From NCBI RefSeq assembly GCF_000024885.1, contig NC_013512.1, positions 248,001-312,000 on the forward strand: a stretch of DNA of 64,000 nucleotides, read 5' to 3'. The notes under the pieces were generated by a model. It searched no databases. It was not told the origin of the DNA and saw only the letters and a list, made by a program, of their open reading frames with translations. Positions 58,183 through 64,000 of this stretch are shown here, piece after piece; positions within the stretch are counted from its first letter, which is position 1, and each line of letters begins with the position of its first letter. The DNA is from Sulfurospirillum deleyianum DSM 6946. GTDB taxonomy: Bacteria; Campylobacterota; Campylobacteria; Campylobacterales; Sulfurospirillaceae. Made by a program: the position numbers and the translations under genes.

Positions 58183-58572
58183 TTACCGAACGGTTTTTAT
58201 GGTAGCAAATTCATCTTTAAAATCTACTGTAAAGCGAATAGGCTCAATGATAAGCTCAACCCTGTCATTATTGTGTTTCGTATAGGTTTCGCTACGAGAA
58301 ATAAGATGGGAAGCAAGGGGATAAAAACAGGGTAAAAGAGTGTCAAAGTGTTGTCGTAAAAAGGTCTCTTCGGGAATTTTCGTGGGATTGCTAAGCACAA
58401 TTTTACATAACACCTCTTCGGTTCCTTCATAAGGAACACTCAAACGTGCAATGTTCTTTTGCTCATAAATCACAAGAGAATTTGCAGTGACGATTTTGTA
58501 TGAAAACCAAAACCGTTCACTGCAAAAAAGTACTTGCGTGAAAAGAATTAATAGGCAAAAAGTTCGTGCCAC
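58183..58572 (-). CDS. flgQ: FlgQ-like flagellar motility protein
   Basis: 129 residues with a signal peptide (MARTFCLLILFTQVLFC). No domain that I recognise. Position between flgP and flgR equals that of C. jejuni flgQ (Cj1025c), needed for motility with FlgP. Identification rests mainly on context. Overlaps flgP by 25 bases. Confidence 0.68.
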   Translation of the reverse strand: MARTFCLLILFTQVLFCSERFWFSYKIVTANSLVIYEQKNIARLSVPYEGTEEVLCKIVLSNPTKIPEETFLRQHFDTLLPCFYPLASHLISRSETYTKHNNDRVELIIEPIRFTVDFKDEFATIKTVR

Positions 58573-58985
58573 CTACGTGCGCTCATTGTGATTTCCATGC
58601 GAACACTGTATAAACCATCTTTAAACATAGCATCCGTGATAGCAGCGTCTTTAACAAGGGCATTAACCGATGCGACAATACGAGAATCTTTCAATGCCGC
58701 ATCTTTAACCGTTTCGCTAGAATTGATTTTAACGCCATAGAGCTTTTCCCCTAACTGACGATATCCGTCTGTAATGGCGGCACGTTTTGCAAGGGCGATA
58801 GCTTGTGCTGGAGAGACTGTGTTTTGTGGTGCAATTCCTTCTCCATAGACAACAAATGACTTTTCGTTACTAAAATCATATGCAGCAGCTTTTGGATCTT
58901 TTACAGGCGCTTCTTTACTCGCACATCCAGAGACCAACATGACTAACCCTAAGCTTGTCAAAAGTGTTATAAACCATCTACTCAT
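58548..58985 (-). CDS. flgP: Flagellar outer-membrane lipoprotein FlgP (LPP20 family)
   Basis: 145 residues. Lipobox LVSGC with lipid-modified Cys21, then an LPP20/SHS2-like domain (AIALAKRAAITDGYRQLGEKLYG). In C. jejuni FlgP forms the basal disk under the outer membrane. Next to flgQ and gyrA as in Campylobacter. Confidence 0.85.
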   Translation of the reverse strand: MSRWFITLLTSLGLVMLVSGCASKEAPVKDPKAAAYDFSNEKSFVVYGEGIAPQNTVSPAQAIALAKRAAITDGYRQLGEKLYGVKINSSETVKDAALKDSRIVASVNALVKDAAITDAMFKDGLYSVRMEITMSARRWHELFAY

Positions 58986-59023
58986 GCATACACCTTTAAA
59001 TATTTTTTTATTTTAAGCAACTA

Positions 59024-61564
59024 CTATTCCAACTCTTCGCTTGAATTTGTTTCTTCAAGAAGTAAAGAGCCTTCTTGGGGTACCGCTCCCTCTTCATCCA
59101 TGCCTTCTATCTCAGGTTCTTCATCCTCTTCTTTTGGACAACGAGCAAGACTCTGAACCACATCTTTACCTTCTACGGAAACTACTTTCACACCACTGGT
59201 ATTACGTCCAGCTTTTCGAATCGTTTCCATATCCACACGAATCATTTTTCCACTACTGGTGAGTGCCATCAAATCTTTATCTTCATCGACAATAACAACA
59301 CCGACCAAATCGGCTGTTTTTGGTGTAAGTTTCATAGCAATAACACCTTTACCGCCACGATTTTGAAGCCTGTACTCTTCAGCGGTTGTTCGCTTACCAA
59401 TACCTTTTTCTGTGACGGTTAAAAGCTCTTCTTGGTCGTTATAAATAACCGCTGCACCTACAACACAATCATTCTCTTCTTTGAAACGAATACCTGTCAC
59501 ACCACGTGCTGTTCGTCCAATTTCACGTGCATCCCCCACTTCAAAACGAATACACATACCTTTTTTTGTCACAATAAAGAGATTTTTTGCCTCTTGCGTC
59601 ACAATCTTAGCGGTTACTAAACCATCATCATCGTCCAAAGTAATGGCTCTCACACCCACGGAGCGAATATTTTTAAACTCACTTAAGTTGGTACGTTTAA
59701 TGACACCATTTTTAGTAAAGAACGCCAACGATTTGGTTTCATCAAAATCTGTTGTTGGAATGATCGCCATAATTTTTTCATCAGCTTGTAGCTGAATCAA
59801 ATTGACAACAGCTTTCCCTTTTGCGGTACGACTTCCTTCAGGAATTTTATAGACTTTAAGCCAGTAGAGCTGTCCACGGTCTGTTACAAACATCAAAGTA
59901 TCGTGTGTATCAGAGACGAAGAAACTCTCAATAAAGTCATCATCGTAGGTGGTAACGGCTATTTTGCCCTTTCCGCCACGTTTTTGTTTTTCATACTGTT
60001 TAAGAGGTACTCGTTTGATGTACCCTCGATGCGTAATGGTGACAACCATTGGCTCGTTAGCAATCAAATCTTCCACATCAATATCATCATAATCATCAAC
60101 AATCTCAGTAATACGTTTGGATTTGAATTTATCTTTGAGTTCAAGAAGTTCTTCTTTAATGAGGTTATTTAAAAGCGCTTCACTGCGTAAAATATCACTT
60201 AAACGTTGAATTTCAAGCAACAATTCTGCCAATTCATTCTCAATTTTATCTCGCTCAAGTCCTGTAAGACGCTGCAAACGCATATCAAGAATGGCACCTG
60301 CTTGAACTTCACTGAGGTTGAAGCGTTCAATCAAACCATCTTTCGCACTTTTCGTATCCGCACTGCCTTTAATGAGTGCGATAATCTCGTCGATATTGTC
60401 CAACGCAATTTTTAAACCCTCTAAAATATGCGCTTTGGCTTTGGCTTTTTCAAGTTCAAAAATGGTACGACGAATAATAACGGTTTTGCGGTGGCGTAAA
60501 AAGAGTTGTAACAGTTCTATCAGTGTAAAGATTTTAGGTTCTTTGTTATGAATCGCAAGAAGAATGACTCCAAAAGTGACTTCCATATTGGTTGATTTGT
60601 AAAGGTTGTTCAATACAATGTCACTCATCGCCTCACGTTTTAGTTCAATAACAAGGCGAATACCATCTCTATCACTCTCATCACGAATTTCGCTGATACC
60701 TTCTATCATCTTCTCTTTGACCAATGCTACGATTTGCTCAATAAGACGGACTTTATTGACTTGGTAAGGTAATTCATCGACAACGATAATATCTTTGTTG
60801 CCTTTTTTCTCAATATGTGTTTTCGCACGAATTCGAACACGACCACGTCCTGTTCGATACGCTTCGATAATTCCTTTTTTACCAAAAATAATGCCACTCG
60901 TTGGAAAATCAGGACCTTTGATAAACTCCATAATCTCTTCAAGGGTTGTTTCTGGGTTGTCGATTAAAAGGAGTAACCCATCCAACAGTTCGTCTAAACA
61001 GTGTGGAGGAATATTGGTCGCCATACCAACCGCAATACCACTTGAACCGTTAAGCAGTAAGTTTGGAACACGGCTTGGCAAGACATCAGGTTCTATCATA
61101 CTGTCATCATAGTTAGGGACAAAATCAACGGTGTCTTTATCTAAATCACGCAGTAATTCCTCTGCTAGTGGTGTCATACGAGCTTCGGTATAACGCATCG
61201 CAGCAGCGTTATCGCCATCAATCGAACCAAAGTTTCCTTGACCATCTACCGTTGGAATACGCATAGAAAAGGGTTGTGCCATACGAACCAAAGCGTCATA
61301 AACAGCTGTATCACCGTGTGGGTGGTACTTACCGATAACATCACCCACGATACGGGCTGATTTTTTGTAAGGGCTACGTGAAGAAATGGCGAGGTCATTC
61401 ATAGCATATAAAATTCTTCGATGAACGGGCTTGAGACCATCACGTGCATCAGGGAGTGCACGTCCGATGATAACACTCATCGAATAATCAAGATAACTGC
61501 TCTTGATAGATTCTTCGATATTAATTGTTTTTATGTCTTGATTGGTATTGAAAATATTATCCAT
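59024..61564 (-). CDS. gyrA: DNA gyrase subunit A
   Basis: 846 residues. Catalytic Tyr in AMRYTEARM, the quinolone region [15 protein letters not shown] (Thr and Asp at the resistance positions, the usual wild type in this group), and C-terminal beta-pinwheel repeats with the gyrase box QKRGGKG. Acidic tail. No palindrome copy occurs in this 2.5-kb gene. Confidence 0.98.
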   Translation of the reverse strand: MDNIFNTNQDIKTINIEESIKSSYLDYSMSVIIGRALPDARDGLKPVHRRILYAMNDLAISSRSPYKKSARIVGDVIGKYHPHGDTAVYDALVRMAQPFSMRIPTVDGQGNFGSIDGDNAAAMRYTEARMTPLAEELLRDLDKDTVDFVPNYDDSMIEPDVLPSRVPNLLLNGSSGIAVGMATNIPPHCLDELLDGLLLLIDNPETTLEEIMEFIKGPDFPTSGIIFGKKGIIEAYRTGRGRVRIRAKTHIEKKGNKDIIVVDELPYQVNKVRLIEQIVALVKEKMIEGISEIRDESDRDGIRLVIELKREAMSDIVLNNLYKSTNMEVTFGVILLAIHNKEPKIFTLIELLQLFLRHRKTVIIRRTIFELEKAKAKAHILEGLKIALDNIDEIIALIKGSADTKSAKDGLIERFNLSEVQAGAILDMRLQRLTGLERDKIENELAELLLEIQRLSDILRSEALLNNLIKEELLELKDKFKSKRITEIVDDYDDIDVEDLIANEPMVVTITHRGYIKRVPLKQYEKQKRGGKGKIAVTTYDDDFIESFFVSDTHDTLMFVTDRGQLYWLKVYKIPEGSRTAKGKAVVNLIQLQADEKIMAIIPTTDFDETKSLAFFTKNGVIKRTNLSEFKNIRSVGVRAITLDDDDGLVTAKIVTQEAKNLFIVTKKGMCIRFEVGDAREIGRTARGVTGIRFKEENDCVVGAAVIYNDQEELLTVTEKGIGKRTTAEEYRLQNRGGKGVIAMKLTPKTADLVGVVIVDEDKDLMALTSSGKMIRVDMETIRKAGRNTSGVKVVSVEGKDVVQSLARCPKEEDEEPEIEGMDEEGAVPQEGSLLLEETNSSEELE

Positions 61565-61625
61565 TCACTCACCTTATCGTGTAATATGCGCTTATTTTAT
61601 CTTTTTTTACCTTTCCTTTCAATAT

Positions 61626-61650
61626 GGGTCAGGGCTTTACTTTTAACTTT
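61626..61650 (+). repeat. Left terminal repeat of the RAYT locus
   Basis: Begins GGGTCAGGGCTTTACTTT (61626-61643) and runs 7 bases further into the transposase stop region. The 18-base core is the reverse complement, with one mismatch, of 62440-62457 on the right side. Confidence 0.8.
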
Positions 61651-62401
61651 TGAAGATTTTGCAGACACCAGCAGGGCTTAAATGAAGATATCGTGCAATT
61701 TCACTCTTGGTATATCCATCATGATACGCCTCTTTAATGGCATTATTTCGCGCAGTTTTATGCGTTACATGTAAAAAGTATTCTGCCAATGGCTTTACAT
61801 GTAAAAGGGCAATCTCACCCTCTTTTTTCTTGTATTTGGTATGACGCAATGCCTCAATGTGCTCTAGTTCAGTTTCATTGAGAGGAGTGGATAAGGCATT
61901 AAAAAGCTCTTGAGGATTGTACTCTCGTAAAACAAAGCTGTTTTCTAAAAAGAGTGGAATGGCATCTTTTAAAATGCTGTAACTCGCACAATAGGGATAT
62001 TCTCCTACATTTTGGATGAGTTTTGCGTGGATAGGATTGGTTTCGATGTATTTAAAGAGCTTAAAAAGATGGTGTTTATCGAAGATATACCATGATTTAA
62101 AACGGTCTTGCCACAAATGCCCTACACGGTCGTGACGCTTGTTGAAGTAGCTCGCATACTGAGCATTGAGCTGACGCATACCAGCAGAGAGATTTTCACG
62201 CTTGTTTTCAAGGAGAATGTGGTAGTGGTTCTCCATAAGGCAAAAGGCGTGAATGTTAAATTTAAACTCCCTTGCGATATTTCCCATGAGTTCAATAAAT
62301 TTAGCTTTATCCTGTTCATCTTCAAAAACTTTGCCTTTGGCGACTCCTCGATTGTACACATGATGATACCCAAGACTTTCAATGCGTAGAGAGCGTGGCA
62401 T
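61643..62401 (-). mobile_element. REP-associated tyrosine transposase (RAYT, Y1_Tnp)
   Basis: 252 residues. HUH motif in MENHYHILLE, family blocks YHHVYNRGVAKG, LFKLFKYIETNPIHAKLI and GHLWQDRFKSW. A C-terminal helix-turn-helix (YTKSEIARYLHLSPAGVCKIF). The gene is intact and has an AAGGAG before ATG. It is bounded by terminal inverted repeats, and a related repeat stands alone at 25094-25118. Two copies of the palindrome are inside (61765, 61794), so the gene has probably been resident for long. Confidence 0.9.
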
Positions 62402-62439
62402 AGAACTCCTTTTTTTGCTGCCATTATAGCATAGAGTTT

Positions 62440-62457
62440 AAAGTAAAGCTCTGACCC
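62440..62457 (-). repeat. Right terminal repeat of the RAYT locus
   Basis: On the minus strand: GGGTCAGAGCTTTACTTT, 17 of 18 bases equal to the left repeat, in inverted orientation. Between it and the ATG are 38 bases with the ribosome binding site. Confidence 0.8.
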
Positions 62458-62543
62458 TTTTTAAGCGTGGAGTGCCTATTTTTTAAGAGGATGAAGTGCC
62501 ATGAAGCGTGTTATACTGTCGCAGAAAATTTTAAAGGACGTGT

Positions 62544-63473
62544 ATGCGTGTAGGGATTATTGGTGCGGGAGGTGTTGGGGTTGAACTGGTTAATTATCTC
62601 TTAACACTGGGCAATATGAGTGAGATTGTCTTAGTCAATCGCAATGTGCAAAAAGCCGTGGGCGAAGTAGAAGATTTTTCGTATGTAGAGTCATTTACCT
62701 ATGCACGTAACACCCATTTACACAGTGGAGATTACGTGGATTGTGCGCAGTGCGATGTGATTGTCATTACGGCTGGGGCACAACTGAAGGGGAGTCAAAC
62801 ACGAGATGAATTGTTGCATGAAAATGCCACGCTGATTCGTGAGATTGTGCATAAGCTCTACACCTATGCTCCTCATGCCATGCTTATCATGGTGAGCAAT
62901 CCTGTGGATGTTTTGACCCACATTGCTTACAAAGAAGCGCTTTATCCAAGGGAGCGTTTGATTAGTTCAGGCACACTGGTCGATACGGCTCGATTTATGA
63001 AAATTGTGAGCAAAAAAGTAGGCATTGATCCTAAAAATATCAACGGGTATATTTTGGGCGAACATGGCAAAGGAAGTACGCTTCCGTGGAGCATTTGCAA
63101 TATTTGCGGTTTAGATGTGGATACCTTTTGTGACCTCAATGGCTTGCCACGACTCAATCGTGAAGAGATTTATCAAGATGTTCTAAAAGCAGGATTTGAA
63201 GTTTTTTACAAAAAAGGCAACACCAACCACAGCACAGCGGCGAGTGTATTTCGTATTATTCGTGCTATTGCTAACGATGAGCACTCTGTTTTACCTTTGG
63301 GTGTTTATTTAGACGGTGAATATGGATTGCATGATGTGGTGCTCAATGTCCCTGTGGTGGTAACAAAAAAAGGTGCGAGTAAAATTTTAAAGTATAAACT
63401 GCTTCCAGAGGAACTTGAAGCGTTACATGTCAGTGCGAAAGCGATGCAAAAAATGGCGCAAGAAGTGATGTAA
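62544..63473 (+). CDS. Lactate/malate-type 2-hydroxyacid dehydrogenase
   Basis: 309 residues. NAD site GIIGAGGVGVEL, substrate-binding Arg in DTARF, catalytic His in LGEHGKGS and loop TAGAQLKGSQTRDEL. In that loop the residue at the specificity position (Gln in lactate, Arg in malate dehydrogenases) aligns with Leu, so the substrate is uncertain; another 2-oxoacid is possible. Single gene with its own upstream gap of 86 bases after the RAYT repeat. Confidence 0.85.
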   Translation: MRVGIIGAGGVGVELVNYLLTLGNMSEIVLVNRNVQKAVGEVEDFSYVESFTYARNTHLHSGDYVDCAQCDVIVITAGAQLKGSQTRDELLHENATLIREIVHKLYTYAPHAMLIMVSNPVDVLTHIAYKEALYPRERLISSGTLVDTARFMKIVSKKVGIDPKNINGYILGEHGKGSTLPWSICNICGLDVDTFCDLNGLPRLNREEIYQDVLKAGFEVFYKKGNTNHSTAASVFRIIRAIANDEHSVLPLGVYLDGEYGLHDVVLNVPVVVTKKGASKILKYKLLPEELEALHVSAKAMQKMAQEVM

Positions 63474-63503
63474 AGTCACCTCTTGCATCTTTACATGTAA
63501 GGC

Positions 63504-64000
63504 TTATAAACAGTGAGGAAAGTCGTACACTACACGCCCATTTTTAAGTGTCATCACCGCAGCACCGGTGAGTTTTTCTCCAAAAAGTGGCGAGTTTTTG
63601 GATTTGGATTTGTTGATACTCTCATCGTAAATATACTCTTTATTCGGGTCAATAATCGCAATATCCGCGAGCATCCCTTTGGCAATTTTTCCCTTTGTTT
63701 TGAGGTTCAAAATTTTTGCAGGGTTGGCTGAGGTAAGTTCAACCATGCGCTCAAGGGAAATGATTCCTTCATTGACCAATTTTAAAGTAAGTGGCACAAG
63801 GGTTTGGAGTCCTAAAATACCAAAAGGGGCATTGTCAAATTCGACAAATTTATCATCGTTATGGTGTGGGGCATGGTCAGTTGCAATGACATCCACCAAA
63901 CCACTTTTAAGCGCTTCTCGAATAGCCTTGATATCATTTTCGCTACGAAGCGGTGGAGACATTTTAAAATGGGTATTGTAGGAGAGAAGGTTTTTATCAG
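63504..64000 (-). CDS. pyrC: Dihydroorotase, N-terminal part outside window
   Basis: C-terminal part of about 165 residues; the frame is open to the window edge (NTHFKMSPPLRSE spans the last bases, so the ATG at 63962 is internal). DVIATDHAPHH holds the catalytic Asp, FGILGLQTLVPL and GKIAKGMLADIAIIDP follow. Third step of pyrimidine synthesis. Confidence 0.93.
   Translation of the reverse strand, partial: DKNLLSYNTHFKMSPPLRSENDIKAIREALKSGLVDVIATDHAPHHNDDKFVEFDNAPFGILGLQTLVPLTLKLVNEGIISLERMVELTSANPAKILNLKTKGKIAKGMLADIAIIDPNKEYIYDESINKSKSKNSPLFGEKLTGAAVMTLKNGRVVYDFPHCL

Noticed and set aside
59041-61112. Plus-strand open frames antisense to gyrA
   Set aside because: Low-complexity translations shadowing a highly conserved gene.

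Overview
The window looks like a chromosome segment of an epsilonproteobacterium (Campylobacterota), most likely a Sulfurospirillum or a close relative. This rests on several observations. Gene neighbourhoods match Campylobacter (aroQ-pepP-folK-flhF-flhG-orf-fliA-fliM-fliY, and gyrA-flgP-flgQ-flgR-asd). There are two polysulfide/thiosulfate-reductase-type molybdoenzyme operons. FliY takes the FliN role, the base composition is about 40% GC, and the gene packing is very dense. Species assignment is inference; no database was searched.

Layout. 1-1178: end of a heptosyltransferase gene and a hexapeptide acyltransferase (surface glycan locus). 1598-5442: first PsrABC-type operon with its own promoter region and terminator. 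5566-14869: a seven-gene unit holding a FIST-PAS-GGDEF-EAL protein, a second PsrABC set, an OmpR-type response regulator, a histidine kinase and a free-standing periplasmic Cache-like sensor. 14859-25052: housekeeping and small metabolism genes (HemW-like radical SAM protein, pyrophosphatase, UbiE/MenG, XseA, adenine/adenosine deaminase, an FMN riboswitch with ribB, LysR and YeiH). 25615-28546: YitT, SppA and an aminofutalosine-deaminase-like enzyme on the minus strand. 28638-41303: one long plus-strand gene train from aroQ through the flagellar regulators and switch proteins into a five-gene glycan-modification cassette, ending at a strong terminator. 41344-49799: EF-hand protein, DUF4405-like membrane protein, prs, lepA, comF, isochorismatase, MFS symporter, aldehyde dehydrogenase and DUF779. 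49878-53212: tRNA-Asn with a consensus promoter, then a TAXI-TRAP transporter. 53384-61564: minus-strand radical SAM protein, hemE, UPF0114 protein, asd, flgR, flgQ, flgP and gyrA. 61643-64000: a REP-associated transposase with terminal inverted repeats, a lactate/malate-type dehydrogenase and the end of pyrC.

The most unusual signal is not a gene. A perfect palindrome with core TTACATGTAA, usually extended to TTTACATGTAAA, occurs about 33 times by eye, plus about ten one-off variants. Chance would give well under one copy in 64 kb. It lies inside genes on both strands, where it encodes Leu-His-Val or Thr-Cys-Lys/Asn. It is also strongly enriched between genes, where it sits in or beside terminators, overlaps ribosome binding sites, forms the centre of a 34-bp perfect palindrome, and occurs inside the FMN riboswitch. 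It behaves like a highly iterated palindrome or DNA-uptake-type word rather than an operator.

Functional links: the two Psr operons respire sulfur compounds with menaquinone, and UbiE/MenG and the aminofutalosine-deaminase-like enzyme serve menaquinone synthesis. The second Psr operon carries its own sensing and c-di-GMP genes. The flagellar genes (flhF, flhG, fliA, fliM, fliY, flgR, flgP, flgQ) form two separate clusters.
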